A DNA stretch of 64,000 bases from the NCBI RefSeq assembly GCF_001422815.1, contig NZ_LMMP01000005.1, positions 1,143 to 65,142 on the forward strand, in the 5' to 3' direction. The stretch's first letter is position 1; every line of letters begins with the position of its first letter. Of this stretch, positions 53,054 to 62,633 are shown piece after piece. This DNA comes from Methylobacterium sp. Leaf91 (lineage in GTDB: Bacteria > Pseudomonadota > Alphaproteobacteria > Rhizobiales > Beijerinckiaceae). The notes beneath the pieces are model-generated. The model saw only the letters and a list, made by a program, of their open reading frames with translations, was not told the DNA's origin and made no database searches. A program made the position numbers and the translations under genes.

Positions 53054-53989
53054 ATGACGCTGACGCTTCTCGCTGCCCTCTTGCCGATTGCTCTCCTGAT
53101 TGGGTTCGGCGCGGCCCTGCGCCGCCTCGGCTTCCTCGCCGAAAGCTTCTGGCCGCAGGCCGAACGCCTTGCTTATTACGTCCTGCTGCCGAGCCTTCTT
53201 CTGGACAGCCTCGCCACCGCGCAACTCGCCGATGTCCCCGTCGGTGCGCTCGCCCTGGTCCTGGTTCTCTCGACCCTGGCGGTGGCGGGTCTGACGCTGG
53301 CGGCCGGACCACGCCTCGGCTTTGGCGGACCGGCCTTCACCTCGGTGTTCCAGGGTGGGATCCGCTTCAACAACTACGTGGGAGTTTCGGCGGCGGCCGG
53401 TCTCTACGGCGCTCAGGGCATCGCACTGGCGGCGGTGGCGAATGCCGCGATCGTCCCGACGGTCAATGTCCTCTGCGTGCTGATCTTCGCCCGTTTCGGC
53501 ACGGCAGGGAGGCCTTCGGCCCTCGGCCTCGCACGGCAGATCGTCCTCAACCCTCTTGTCATCGGCAGCCTCGGCGGCATCGCACTCCAGGCCTCGGGGC
53601 TCGGCCTGCCACCGGGACTCGAGCCGATGCTGCGGGCCTTAGGCCAGGCCTCGCTGCCGCTGGGCCTGCTCTGCGTCGGCGCCGCCCTCGATTTCGGGTC
53701 GGCGCGAAGCTGGATCAGGCCGGTCGCGGTGGCGTCCCTGATCAAGTTCGGGCTGATGCCGGCCGCCACGATCCTCGCCTGCCTCGCCATGGGGCTCAAG
53801 GGTCCCGCCGCGGTGACGGCCCTGCTGTTCCAGACCCTGCCGACCGCGTCATCGTCCTACATCATGTCGCGCCAGCTCGGAGGAGACGCACCTTTGATGG
53901 CGGGGATCACGGCGACCCAGACCGTGATCGCCGGGGCGGCGCTCCCCCTCGTCCTGGCCCTCGTTCTGGCTTTGACCGGGATCGGCTGA
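53054..53989 (+). CDS. AEC family transporter (auxin-efflux-carrier type)
   Basis: The 311-residue protein has ten hydrophobic spans in two five-span halves, with GFGAALRRLGFLAESFWPQAERLAYYVLLPSLL at the N-terminus, an LLFQTLPTASSSYIMSRQLG motif late in the chain and A-T-Q-T in the last loop, as in MdcF/AEC members. These export or import organic anions such as malonate or malate. It is divergent from the ABC-F gene; no substrate clue is nearby. Confidence 0.9.
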   Translation: MTLTLLAALLPIALLIGFGAALRRLGFLAESFWPQAERLAYYVLLPSLLLDSLATAQLADVPVGALALVLVLSTLAVAGLTLAAGPRLGFGGPAFTSVFQGGIRFNNYVGVSAAAGLYGAQGIALAAVANAAIVPTVNVLCVLIFARFGTAGRPSALGLARQIVLNPLVIGSLGGIALQASGLGLPPGLEPMLRALGQASLPLGLLCVGAALDFGSARSWIRPVAVASLIKFGLMPAATILACLAMGLKGPAAVTALLFQTLPTASSSYIMSRQLGGDAPLMAGITATQTVIAGAALPLVLALVLALTGIG

Positions 53990-54009
53990 GCCCACCCGCG
54001 GGATTCGCG

Positions 54010-55068
54010 TCAGACCAGTTCCCAGGCGGCGGGATCCTTCATCAGGGCCACGACCAGGGCGTGGTTCAGTTCATGCCCGGTATGCGCCGCCTCGATACGG
54101 CCGAGGATCGGCCGTCCCGCCAACGCGAGATCGCCGACGAGGTCGAGCATGCGGTGACGCACCGGTTCGTCGGGCACGGTCATCCCGCCGATGATCCGCC
54201 CGCCGACGATACAGGCAGTCGAGGAGAGGTTCGCCCCCCGCAGCAGCGGCTTGCGCAGGAGCGTGCCGTAGATCTTGGCCGGAATCGCCCATTTGGCCCG
54301 TCCGAAGCTGCGCGACGGGGCCAATTGCTGAGTAAACACCTCCGGCGTGATCGTGCCCGACCATTGCATGGCATCGAAATCGGAGAGTTCGAGACGGCCA
54401 GAGAGATGAAGCGCGTCGGCCGGCTCGATCCTCAACGTCCTGTGATCCTGGCGGACCTCGACGGGCCGCAGCACGCGGATGCTGCGCAAAGGCGTGTCGC
54501 TTTCGGTCCGACCACTCGCACGCAACGCCTGGCACCAGGGCAGGGCGCCGCCGTCGAAGATCGGCAGTTCCTCCGCGTCGAGGCAAACGAGCGCGTTGTC
54601 GATGCGATACGCGGCGAGCGCGGCCAGGAGATGCTCCACGGTGCGGACCAGCGGTCCTTCGGACGATCGCAAGGCGGTGCAGAGTGGCTGCGTCTCGCGA
54701 AAGGTCCATAAGGCTGGCACATCGACGGTGCGCGCTCGCCTGAAGCTTCGCCGGAAGACGATGCCGTGGTCGTCACGGGCGGGCGCGACGGTGACCGTGA
54801 CGCGACGCCCGGTATGCAGGCCGTAACCTGTCAGAGAGAAGCTCGCGGACAGCGTCGCCTGCCGGGGGCGAGCGGCCGGTAGCGCCACCTCGCGCACGGC
54901 CTCGATCGATGGGGCAGCGAACATCGCTATGGCGTCGTGCGGCGTCGCGGTGAATCCCGGCCCAATCCCGTATGGCCCCGGCAGATGGTTTGAATCTTCA
55001 ACGTCCGTCGATGACGCGGAGCTCACCAGCATGTCTCGGGTCCCAGCGCGATCAACCGGGATTGTCAT
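54010..55068 (-). CDS. LpxC-like UDP-3-O-acyl-GlcNAc deacetylase with N-terminal extension
   Basis: The 352-residue protein keeps LpxC chemistry: catalytic Glu145 and zinc ligand His146 in TVEHLLAAL, zinc ligands His305 and Asp309 in HRMLDLVGD, and His332 in AAHTGHELNHAL. LpxC performs the committed step of lipid A synthesis. Differences are an N-terminal extension of about 70 residues without family similarity and a Ser (254) where the RTFG motif has Thr. The inner domain differs from typical LpxC (RAKWAIPAKIYGTLLRKP). A later start at Met49 would give the usual length. It is not next to ftsZ, the usual site. Confidence 0.83.
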   Translation of the reverse strand: MTIPVDRAGTRDMLVSSASSTDVEDSNHLPGPYGIGPGFTATPHDAIAMFAAPSIEAVREVALPAARPRQATLSASFSLTGYGLHTGRRVTVTVAPARDDHGIVFRRSFRRARTVDVPALWTFRETQPLCTALRSSEGPLVRTVEHLLAALAAYRIDNALVCLDAEELPIFDGGALPWCQALRASGRTESDTPLRSIRVLRPVEVRQDHRTLRIEPADALHLSGRLELSDFDAMQWSGTITPEVFTQQLAPSRSFGRAKWAIPAKIYGTLLRKPLLRGANLSSTACIVGGRIIGGMTVPDEPVRHRMLDLVGDLALAGRPILGRIEAAHTGHELNHALVVALMKDPAAWELV

Positions 55069-55323
55069 CCGACAGGCGGTTCATTCTGTGCGTGCGCTTA
55101 GCTTAACCCAGATCAGTTGCAAAGGCAGGTAAACTGCGCGCGATGAGGGTTTTCATTCTCCTGTCCGATGGCCAAGCCGCAGCCAATGCCGGCGCTCGAT
55201 AGGTCGGACTCATCGAGACTTGGTATGAATGGAATATCCAACCACGCGACTTTTGGTAGGGATGGTCCGACGGAATGGGTTGACCCACAGGACCGGCAGC
55301 TTAACGATCACTCGCTTTAGGAG

Positions 55324-56025
55324 ATGATACCCGTGACTGCAGGACGGCTGGCGACAATCCCCTTCTTCAAGGAGCCGGGAATCGAGCTGTCGACCTATGA
55401 GACCCGCTGCCACTGGCGCCGGTTCGACGAGAACGAAGTCCTGGTCGATTACGACGACATCTCCACCGACGTGTATTTCCTCGCCTCCGGCGAGGTCCGC
55501 ATCCTGAATCGCTCTCAATCGGGCAAGGAAGTGATCCTCGGCGAGATGCGGGGCGGCGCGTTCTTCGGTGAGCTCGCGGCTCTGGACGGGATCGGCCGCT
55601 CGGCCAACGTCACCGCCCTGACCCGCGGCGAGGTCTGTGTCGTTCCGGCCCCGATCTTCCGGCAGATGATCTTCGCCTCGGAGGCCATTGCCGACCGGCT
55701 GTTCCGCCTTCTCGCCAAGCGCGTGCGCGAGCTCAACACGCGGCTGATGGAACACGCGCTGCTCGACCTGCGCCACCGGCTCTATGCCGAGTTGTTGCGC
55801 CTGTCCGTGCCGCGCGCCGGCGGCGACGGGGAACGGGTGGTGACGCCGCCGCCTTATCACCATGTGCTGGCCGCCCGCATCGGCTGTCGGCGCGAGCAGG
55901 TGACCCGTGAGTTCACCGTGATGGCGGCGGACGGCCTGATCGACCGGACCAGAGGCGCTCTGGTCATCCGCCGTCCGGACCTGCTCGAGGCACGGGTCGC
56001 CGAAGCCTTGCGCGAGGACAATTGA
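55324..56025 (+). CDS. Crp/Fnr family transcriptional regulator
   Basis: The 233-residue protein has a cyclic-nucleotide-binding fold (about 15-130) with GKEVILGEMRGGAFFGELA and a Crp-type winged helix (about 150-220) with HHVLAARIGCRREQVTREFTVM. No Fe-S Cys set of FNR is seen, so it is closer to Crp. The ATG at 55324 is too close to its GGAG; GTG at 55333 is a plausible start. The TGA stop overlaps the start of the following ABC ATPase, so control of the importer operon is likely. Effector unknown. Confidence 0.88.
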   Translation: MIPVTAGRLATIPFFKEPGIELSTYETRCHWRRFDENEVLVDYDDISTDVYFLASGEVRILNRSQSGKEVILGEMRGGAFFGELAALDGIGRSANVTALTRGEVCVVPAPIFRQMIFASEAIADRLFRLLAKRVRELNTRLMEHALLDLRHRLYAELLRLSVPRAGGDGERVVTPPPYHHVLAARIGCRREQVTREFTVMAADGLIDRTRGALVIRRPDLLEARVAEALREDN

Positions 56026-57107
56026 CGGCGCGGAACACTGTGGCTCCGTTCCTCACCCTCGAACGGCTGACCAAGACGTTCGGCGCGCAAGTTGCGGTCG
56101 CAGATCTTTCGCTCGCTGTGCCAGCCGGGGAAATTCTCTGCCTGCTAGGCCCCTCCGGCTGCGGCAAGAGCACGTTGCTGCGCCTGATCGCCGGATTCGA
56201 GACGCCGACAGGTGGCGCAATCCGCCTCGACGGCGTCGATCTCACCGGCCTCGCTCCGCACAGGCGACCGGTGAACATGATGTTCCAGTCCTATGCGCTG
56301 TTCCCGCATCTCAGCGTCAGCCGCAACATCGCCTACGGGCTGAACGGCCTCCGCCGCTCGGCCGCCGCCGCCCGCGTGGAGGAGTTGCTGCGCCTGGTAC
56401 AGTTGGAGGATTTCGGGAACCGGCGTCCCGAGACCTTGTCCGGAGGCCAGCGCCAGCGCGTCGCCCTCGCGCGGGCGCTGGCGCGCGAACCGAAGGTGCT
56501 CCTCCTCGACGAGCCGCTCGGCGCGCTCGACCGGGGCCTGCGCGAGCAGACCCAAGGCGAGTTGCGCGCGATCCAGCGTCGCCTCGGCACCGCCTTCGTC
56601 ATCGTCACCCACGATCCGTCGGAGGCCATGGCGCTCGCCGACAGGATCGGCGTGATGGACAAGGGCCGCCTCGTCCAGGTCGGCCGGTCCGAGACGCTCT
56701 ACGAACGGCCCGTCAACCGCTTCGTCGCCGGCTTGCTCGGCGACGTGAACCTCATCCCGGGGACGGTCCGGGACGCCGACGGCGCGCTGGTGCGGGTCGA
56801 GACCGCCCTTGGGCCCATCTTCGCGTCCGGTGAGAGCGCCCCCTCCATCGGTGCGCCCGCGGTGATCGCCCTACGCCCCGAGCGTCTGGCGGCATCCACC
56901 ATCGACGGGGTGGCCGCCGGGGATCGCAATACTCTCGACGGTCAGGTTGAGGCCTCGATCTATCTCGGCGACCACATCCGCTTCGACATCCGCATGCGGG
57001 ATGGCAGCACGATCCGCGCGAACATACCCGCCGGAACCGGGATCGCCAGCGAGACTCATGTGCGCCTGTCCTTCGCGCCGGATGCCGCGACCGTCATGGC
57101 GGCGTGA
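56022..57107 (+). CDS. Pot-type ABC importer ATP-binding protein (PotA-like)
   Basis: The 361-residue ATPase has Walker A GPSGCGKST, Q-loop FQSYALFPHLSV, signature LSGGQRQRVALARALA and Walker B VLLLDEPLGALD, with a TOBE regulatory domain at the end (about 270-355). It matches the PotA/spermidine-putrescine or related polyamine/iron-type importers. The start is a TTG overlapping the regulator stop, with GAGGA near it; GTG at 56040 is the alternative. It is followed by two permeases and no binding-protein gene. Confidence 0.92.
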   Translation: MTARNTVAPFLTLERLTKTFGAQVAVADLSLAVPAGEILCLLGPSGCGKSTLLRLIAGFETPTGGAIRLDGVDLTGLAPHRRPVNMMFQSYALFPHLSVSRNIAYGLNGLRRSAAAARVEELLRLVQLEDFGNRRPETLSGGQRQRVALARALAREPKVLLLDEPLGALDRGLREQTQGELRAIQRRLGTAFVIVTHDPSEAMALADRIGVMDKGRLVQVGRSETLYERPVNRFVAGLLGDVNLIPGTVRDADGALVRVETALGPIFASGESAPSIGAPAVIALRPERLAASTIDGVAAGDRNTLDGQVEASIYLGDHIRFDIRMRDGSTIRANIPAGTGIASETHVRLSFAPDAATVMAA

Positions 57108-57994
57108 TGAAGCGACTTCTCCCGGTCGCTCCGTATCTGTGGCTGGCCGCCTTCGTGCTGCTGCCCTGCCTCATCACCCTCAAGATCAGCCTTTCCTTAC
57201 CGGCGACGGCGCAGCCGCCCTACCTGCCGGTGCTCGACTGGAGCGCGGGTATCGACGGATGGGGCGCGTTCCTGGAAGCCCTGGATTTCGCCAATTTCGA
57301 GACCCTTGCCGGCGACAGCCTGTATCGCGACGCGGCCCTCTCATCCCTGCTCTACGCCGGCATGGCGACGGCCATCCTGGTGAGCGTCGGCACGCCCATC
57401 GCCCATGCGCTCGCCCGCTCGCCGGCCCGGCTCCAGCCGCTTCTGGTAGCGCTGGTGATCGTACCGTTCTGGACGAGCTTTCTCATCCGCATCTATGCCT
57501 GGATCGCGATCCTGAAACCCGAGGGCCTGCTGAATGCAGGACTGATCTGGACCGGCCTCATCGCCAGCCCCTTGGATATCCTGAACACACCCGCCGCGGT
57601 GATGATCGGCCTGACCTACGCCTACCTGCCGTTCATGGTGCTGCCGCTCTATGCGGTGCTTTCCCGCCTGGATCCGACCTTGACGGAAGCCGCCGCCGAT
57701 CTCGGGGCCTCGCCGACGCGTGCCTTCTGGACCGTGACGCTGCCGCTGGCCCGGCCCGGTATCGCGGCGGGTGCGCTCCTGTGCTTCATCCCGATGGTCG
57801 GTGAGTTCATCATCCCCGACCTGCTGGGCGGTTCCGATACGCTGATGCTCGGCCGCGTCCTGTGGAGCGAGTTCTTCTCAAACCGCGACTGGCCCCTCGC
57901 CTCGGCGGTGGCGGTGCTGCTGCTCGTGCTCATCGTCGGACCGATCGTGCTGTTCCGTGATGCGGAGCGCGAGCGGGAGGACGTCGGCCGGTGA
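57107..57994 (+). CDS. Pot-type ABC importer permease (PotB-like)
   Basis: The 295-residue protein has six spans and the EAA loop EAAADLGASPTRAFWTVTLP at the expected position. It starts with ATG directly overlapping the ATPase stop (GTGATGA), and its end overlaps the PotC-like gene by 4 bp. Periplasmic loop 1 is long (about residues 30-80). It probably forms the channel with PotC. Confidence 0.92.
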   Translation: MKRLLPVAPYLWLAAFVLLPCLITLKISLSLPATAQPPYLPVLDWSAGIDGWGAFLEALDFANFETLAGDSLYRDAALSSLLYAGMATAILVSVGTPIAHALARSPARLQPLLVALVIVPFWTSFLIRIYAWIAILKPEGLLNAGLIWTGLIASPLDILNTPAAVMIGLTYAYLPFMVLPLYAVLSRLDPTLTEAAADLGASPTRAFWTVTLPLARPGIAAGALLCFIPMVGEFIIPDLLGGSDTLMLGRVLWSEFFSNRDWPLASAVAVLLLVLIVGPIVLFRDAEREREDVGR

Positions 57995-58776
57995 GTGTGC
58001 TCAACCGACTCAGCCTCGGGCTCGGCCTCGTCTTCCTCTACGCACCGATCGCCGTCCTCGTCGTCTTCTCGTTCAACGCCTCGTCCCTCGTGACGGTCTG
58101 GGGCGGATTCTCGACGCGCTGGTATGGGGTGCTCGTCAATGACGGCCCACTGATCGCCGCCGCCCTGGTCTCGCTGAAAGTGGCCTCACTCGCCGCCCTC
58201 GTGGCGACACTCCTCGGCACGCTGGCGGCGCTGGCACTCAACCGCAGCGGACGCTTTACGGGACGCGGCGGCTTCACCGGCCTCGTCTACGCGCCCATGG
58301 TGATGCCGGAGGTGATCACCGGCCTGTCGCTCCTGCTCCTCTTCGTCGGGCTCGGGCTCGACCGCGGCCTCGTGACCCTGGTCATCGCCCACGCCACCCT
58401 CGGCCTCGGCTTCGTCGCAGTGGTGGTCGGAGCGCGTCTGAAGGGACTCGACGGTTCCCTGGAAGAGGCAGCGGCGGATCTCGGGGCGGGCCCCTTTCGG
58501 GTTTTCGCGACCGTCACCCTGCCGCTGATCGCGCCGTCCCTGGTGGCGGCCTTCCTCCTCGCCTTCACTCTCTCGCTGGACGACCTCGTCATCGCGAGCT
58601 TCGTTTCGGGCCCGGGGGCGACGACGTTGCCCATGCGGCTCTACAGCCAGGTTCGCCTCGGCGTGAACCCTGAGATCAACGCCGCGTCGACGCTCCTCGT
58701 CGGCGGCGTCACCGTCGTCGTCCTCGCGGCCTCGTTTCTCACCGGACGCCGCGGCGTAGGAAATCAGGGCACGTAG
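57991..58776 (+). CDS. Pot-type ABC importer permease (PotC-like)
   Basis: The 261-residue protein has six spans and the EAA loop EEAAADLGAGPFRVFATVTL, the usual PotC pattern. Translation starts at GTG in a 4-bp overlap with PotB. Its 3' end overlaps the convergent AsmA-like gene by 13 bp (58764-58776). No substrate-binding protein gene follows. Confidence 0.92.
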   Translation: MSVLNRLSLGLGLVFLYAPIAVLVVFSFNASSLVTVWGGFSTRWYGVLVNDGPLIAAALVSLKVASLAALVATLLGTLAALALNRSGRFTGRGGFTGLVYAPMVMPEVITGLSLLLLFVGLGLDRGLVTLVIAHATLGLGFVAVVVGARLKGLDGSLEEAAADLGAGPFRVFATVTLPLIAPSLVAAFLLAFTLSLDDLVIASFVSGPGATTLPMRLYSQVRLGVNPEINAASTLLVGGVTVVVLAASFLTGRRGVGNQGT

Positions 58777-60695
58777 GCGCGCACCCTGGTCGGTAGATCG
58801 AGCGCACCCGTCCTCGGTCCCTGCATGTCATCGAGATTCAGGATCGAGCCGCCGCGGGAGTCGAGATCGGAACCACCCTCGCGCGGGATGGTGCGAACAG
58901 CGACCGCGTCCCATGGGCCTTCGATGTCCAAGAGGGTGCCCTGAGGCAGGCTCGAAGAGCGGTTCGGCGGCGACATCGGCCGCAGGGCGGGATCGGCTGG
59001 GCTTCGCGGCAACAGTTCCGCCCGTGCAGCGAGGGTCCGCTCCGGTAGAGACAAGGTTCCCCGTAACGAGGCGGTGAGCGACGATGTCTTCAAAATGCCA
59101 TCGGCAATGTCGCCGACGCCATCGACGAAGCGCAGGGAGATTCCCGCGCGGTCGAACGGGGTGCGGGCGTTCCGGCGGGCCAAGGCACCGTCGGCGGCGA
59201 CGCCATTGCGGTGCACCACGTCGGCAAGGTCGAGCCCGGCGAGGGTCCCGTTCTCCATGGCGAGGGACGAGCGTCCGTTGAGGTGGTCGATCAGGCTGGC
59301 CGCGGTGCGGCCCGATCCCTCGAGCGTGAACTGTCCCTGGGCGTTTCCGAGAAGCCAGCCCTCCTGCCCGAAATCGACCAGCAGGGCGCCGAGATCGAGC
59401 CGGTCGAATGCACCCTGGGCGCGCAACTCCGTCTCACCGCGGTCGGTGGCGGAGGTCGTGAGGCCGAACCGTCCCTTGACGATGCCGCCTCTGACCACGG
59501 CACGAGCCAGAGAGCCTTCGACGCTGCCCTCGCGGACCAGAAGGCTGGAAGCGAGATCCTCCATCACAAGCGGCCCGAGCCGGGCAGTGCCGGCCGAGAG
59601 ACGCAGATCGAGGTCCCCTCCGGTGAAGGGGCGCAGCGCGAGACTTTGCCGGCTCCAGCCGCTGGCGTTCAAGGATTCGTCCGGGCCGAAGACCCGGATC
59701 AGGGTGGCAAGAGCGGGTGCGAGATTCAGGCTCTCGGCCGCCAAGGTCGCCTGAAGGGCCGGACGGCTCTCGGCGAAGCTGATCGATCCCGCGCCTTCGA
59801 GGCTGTTGTCGCCAAGCCGCATTCGCATGGATGGCAGAAGGAGGGTCCGGCCCGAACTTTCGAACGTTCCGTCGATGGCCAGGCTATCGAGGAACGGCGA
59901 CAGGGCGATATCCGTCCCCGCCCAGGTCAGGGTCTCGCGCAGGGAGCGCGATTGCAGGCTGCCCTGTCCACGAAGCGACAATCCATCCGCGAAGCTGCCG
60001 CTTCCCTCAGCCGCCAGATTGCCGGCGGGCCAGGTCGCGCTGGCGGAAAAGGACGATTCCCGGCCGGAGAACAACTCGTCCAGCCTGACACCGGAGAGCG
60101 AAAATTGGGTTGGCGTGTCGTTCCAGATAAAGCTTCCCGCCGCGTTCATCTGGGACGACCAGAATGGCCAGGCCAGAACCAGATCGACATCGCGGGCGGT
60201 CTGGGCGCTGCCGTCGCGGGGGTCTCGGCCGGACAGCGTCGCGTCGGTGAGGCTGATACGACGCGGACGCGACACGCCCCCCTGGGTCAGGCGCGCTCTC
60301 AGGCGCCGGAGCGGCTCGACCCAGCGCGAATCCCCGTCATCCTGGGGGAGGGTGATCGTCGTGCGTTCGAGGGAGAGGGTGTCAATCTCGATGCGGCCGG
60401 CGAGAAGGGCACGGATCCCGAGCTTGAGGGTGAGCGATCCGCCATCGGCGAGGAGCGGCCCGTCCAATGTCCCTGCGCTGAGCCGGACGCCCTCGAAATC
60501 GAGCCGGGGAATGGGCAGAAGCGCGACGCCCGCCGATCCTTCGGCCTTCATCGCAATTCCGTAATTGGTCGCCAGTGCCTTGCCGACGCCCCGCGTGAGG
60601 CGCGCGGACGCGACCGACCAGGGCAGACAGGCGGCGATCAGGGCAAGGACGAGGCTGCCGATACAGAGGGCCGGCAGGAGGCGACGGAGCGACAT
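58764..60695 (-). CDS. AsmA-like outer-membrane-assembly family protein
   Basis: The 643-residue protein has one N-terminal membrane span (about 5-27) and a long periplasmic part rich in short beta strands with two AsmA-type regions: GIAMKAEGSAGVALLPIPRL at the start and LGNAQGQFTLEGSGRTAASL, then LNGRSSLAMENGTLAGLDLADV at the end. AsmA/TamB-type proteins act in lipid transport between membranes. The last 70 residues are Pro/Ser-rich. The start was set at the ATG before SLRRLLPALCIG. Distinct from TamB by length. Confidence 0.85.
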   Translation of the reverse strand: MSLRRLLPALCIGSLVLALIAACLPWSVASARLTRGVGKALATNYGIAMKAEGSAGVALLPIPRLDFEGVRLSAGTLDGPLLADGGSLTLKLGIRALLAGRIEIDTLSLERTTITLPQDDGDSRWVEPLRRLRARLTQGGVSRPRRISLTDATLSGRDPRDGSAQTARDVDLVLAWPFWSSQMNAAGSFIWNDTPTQFSLSGVRLDELFSGRESSFSASATWPAGNLAAEGSGSFADGLSLRGQGSLQSRSLRETLTWAGTDIALSPFLDSLAIDGTFESSGRTLLLPSMRMRLGDNSLEGAGSISFAESRPALQATLAAESLNLAPALATLIRVFGPDESLNASGWSRQSLALRPFTGGDLDLRLSAGTARLGPLVMEDLASSLLVREGSVEGSLARAVVRGGIVKGRFGLTTSATDRGETELRAQGAFDRLDLGALLVDFGQEGWLLGNAQGQFTLEGSGRTAASLIDHLNGRSSLAMENGTLAGLDLADVVHRNGVAADGALARRNARTPFDRAGISLRFVDGVGDIADGILKTSSLTASLRGTLSLPERTLAARAELLPRSPADPALRPMSPPNRSSSLPQGTLLDIEGPWDAVAVRTIPREGGSDLDSRGGSILNLDDMQGPRTGALDLPTRVRAYVP

Positions 60696-61122
60696 GTCTC
60701 TCCCTATCGGAGCAAAACCGCGACACGCGGTTGCGCGCGCGGCCTCGCCGAGCCGCCGCGATCGATCTTCTAAAAACCTACCCCCCACTCTCTCCATAAC
60801 GAGCGGGAAAGCATTTGTCTGCCATGCATCATTCCTCTGCCGTGGAGCATTCAGGAGCAGACACCGGCAAGCCGTCCCGCGCTTCTCCGGGCACCCCATT
60901 CTGCTACAGCTTTCGCGACCCCTCACGTTTCAGGCCCGTTGTTCCCTCGCAGGATCTTGCCGAAACGCCTTATCCTGGCGCAGAGACAAGGCAGACGGAC
61001 ACGGCCAGCCCCTGGTATACCTGAGCCTGACCTAAGCCGGGCCGGCGGGTTGGGATTGGCTCGCGTTTCGCAGGGCAGCCCGAAACGGCGCCAAGGACCG
61101 GATTCCGGGAGGAAGGCTTGAG
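60696..61122. other. Divergent intergenic region between AsmA-like gene and CoA-transferase operon
   Basis: No supported gene is seen in 427 bp. It must hold promoters for the minus-strand AsmA-like gene and the plus-strand scoAB pair. A GGGAGGAAGG ribosome site just before 61123 belongs to the CoA-transferase gene. No clear operator, RNA or repeat was recognised. Confidence 0.5.
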
Positions 61123-61854
61123 ATGAAGAAGGTATATTCCGACGCCACGCAGGCGGTCGCCGGCTTGCTCAAGGATGGCATGACGATCATGGCCGGCGGC
61201 TTCGGCCTGTGCGGCATCCCCGACGAGCTGATCGATGCGATCCAGGCGTCAGGGGTCAAGGACCTCACCGTCATCTCCAACAATGCCGGCATCGACAATG
61301 TCGGCCTCGGCAAGCTGCTCCAGACCCGCCAGATCGCCAAGATGATCTCGTCCTATGTCGGCGAGAACAAGGAATTCGCCCGCCAGTATCTCGGCGGCGA
61401 ACTCGCCATCGAGTTCAACCCGCAAGGCACGCTGGCCGAGCGCATCCGCGCTGGTGGGGCGGGTATTCCGGCCTTCTTCACCAAGACAGGCGTCGGCACC
61501 CTCATCGCCGAGGGCAAGGAGGTGCGTGAGTTCGACGGCGAGAATTACGTGATGGAGCGCGGCCTCTTCGCCGATCTCGCCATCGTCCATGCCTGGAAGG
61601 GCGATACCGAAGGCAATCTCGTCTACCGGAAGACCGCCCGCAACTTCAATCCGATGATGGCCACGGCCGCCAAGGTGACGGTCGCCCAGGTGGAGCATCT
61701 GGTCCAGCCGGGCGAGATCGACGGCGACGCGATCCATACGCCGGGCATCTTCGTCAAGCGCATCATCCACGTGGCGATCCGCGAGAAGAGAATCGAGCAG
61801 CGCACCACGCGCAAGCGTGGCGAGACCGCCGATTCCTCCGCAGCTGCCATCTGA
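61123..61854 (+). CDS. scoA: 3-oxoacid CoA-transferase subunit A
   Basis: The 243-residue protein begins [19 protein letters not shown] and has [31 protein letters not shown] and [23 protein letters not shown], the pattern of the A subunit of succinyl-CoA:3-ketoacid CoA-transferase. With subunit B it moves CoA between succinyl-CoA and acetoacetate or another acid, linking ketone/polyhydroxybutyrate breakdown to the TCA cycle. Subunit B follows by 20 bp. Confidence 0.93.
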   Translation: MKKVYSDATQAVAGLLKDGMTIMAGGFGLCGIPDELIDAIQASGVKDLTVISNNAGIDNVGLGKLLQTRQIAKMISSYVGENKEFARQYLGGELAIEFNPQGTLAERIRAGGAGIPAFFTKTGVGTLIAEGKEVREFDGENYVMERGLFADLAIVHAWKGDTEGNLVYRKTARNFNPMMATAAKVTVAQVEHLVQPGEIDGDAIHTPGIFVKRIIHVAIREKRIEQRTTRKRGETADSSAAAI

Positions 61855-61874
61855 CATCCAAGGGAGACACCACC

Positions 61875-62534
61875 ATGGCCTGGACCCGCGAACAGATGGC
61901 TGCGCGCGCCGCCAAGGAGCTGCGCGACGGCTACTACGTGAACCTCGGCATCGGCATCCCGACCCTGGTCTCGAACTACATCCCCGAGGGCATGTCGGTG
62001 CAGCTGCAATCCGAGAACGGCATGCTCGGCATGGGGCCTTTCCCTTACGAGGGGGAGGAAGACCCCGACCTCATCAATGCCGGCAAGCAGACGATCACCG
62101 AATTGCCGACCACGAGCTATTTCTCGTCCTCCGATTCCTTCGGCATGGTCCGGGGAGGGCACATCAACCTGTCGATCCTCGGCGCCATGCAGGTCGCCGA
62201 GAATGGCGACCTCGCCAATTGGATGATCCCCGGCAAGATGGTGAAGGGCATGGGCGGCGCCATGGACCTCGTCGCCGGTGTGAAGAAGGTGGTGGTGGTG
62301 ATGGAGCACACCGCCAAAGGCAAGGATGGGTCGGAAAGCCCGAAGCTCCTGACTGCCTGTGACCTGCCCCTGACCGGCACCGCCGTGGTCGACATGGTGA
62401 TCACCGATCTCGGCGTCTTCACCATCGACAAGAAGGGCGATGGCGGCATGGTCCTGGTCGAACTCGCCGACGGTGTCACCGAGGATGAAATCCGGTCGAA
62501 GACCCAAGGGGCCTTCACCGTCGCGTTGACCTGA
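61875..62534 (+). CDS. scoB: 3-oxoacid CoA-transferase subunit B
   Basis: The 219-residue protein has the B-subunit pattern [20 protein letters not shown] and the catalytic Glu in [10 protein letters not shown], plus [14 protein letters not shown]. It forms the active site of the heteromeric transferase with ScoA. An AGGGAGACACC ribosome site precedes the ATG. The operon closes at the strong terminator at 62567-62603. Confidence 0.93.
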   Translation: MAWTREQMAARAAKELRDGYYVNLGIGIPTLVSNYIPEGMSVQLQSENGMLGMGPFPYEGEEDPDLINAGKQTITELPTTSYFSSSDSFGMVRGGHINLSILGAMQVAENGDLANWMIPGKMVKGMGGAMDLVAGVKKVVVVMEHTAKGKDGSESPKLLTACDLPLTGTAVVDMVITDLGVFTIDKKGDGGMVLVELADGVTEDEIRSKTQGAFTVALT

Positions 62535-62566
62535 ATCCGGCCCGGCACAATCCGACCGGTCGTTGC

Positions 62567-62603
62567 AAAAGGCTCCCGATGCGATCGCATCGGGAGCCTT
62601 TTT
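62567..62603 (+). terminator. Bidirectional rho-independent terminator after scoAB
   Basis: A perfectly symmetrical hairpin (62567-62602, arm core GGCTCCCGATGCG) is followed by T5 on the plus strand and preceded by A4, so it works in both directions. It lies 32 bp after the scoB stop and, on the other strand, past the stop of the pyruvyl transferase gene. Confidence 0.92.
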
Positions 62604-62633
62604 CGTCGACGCCGCAGAGGTCTCGCAGGCGTT

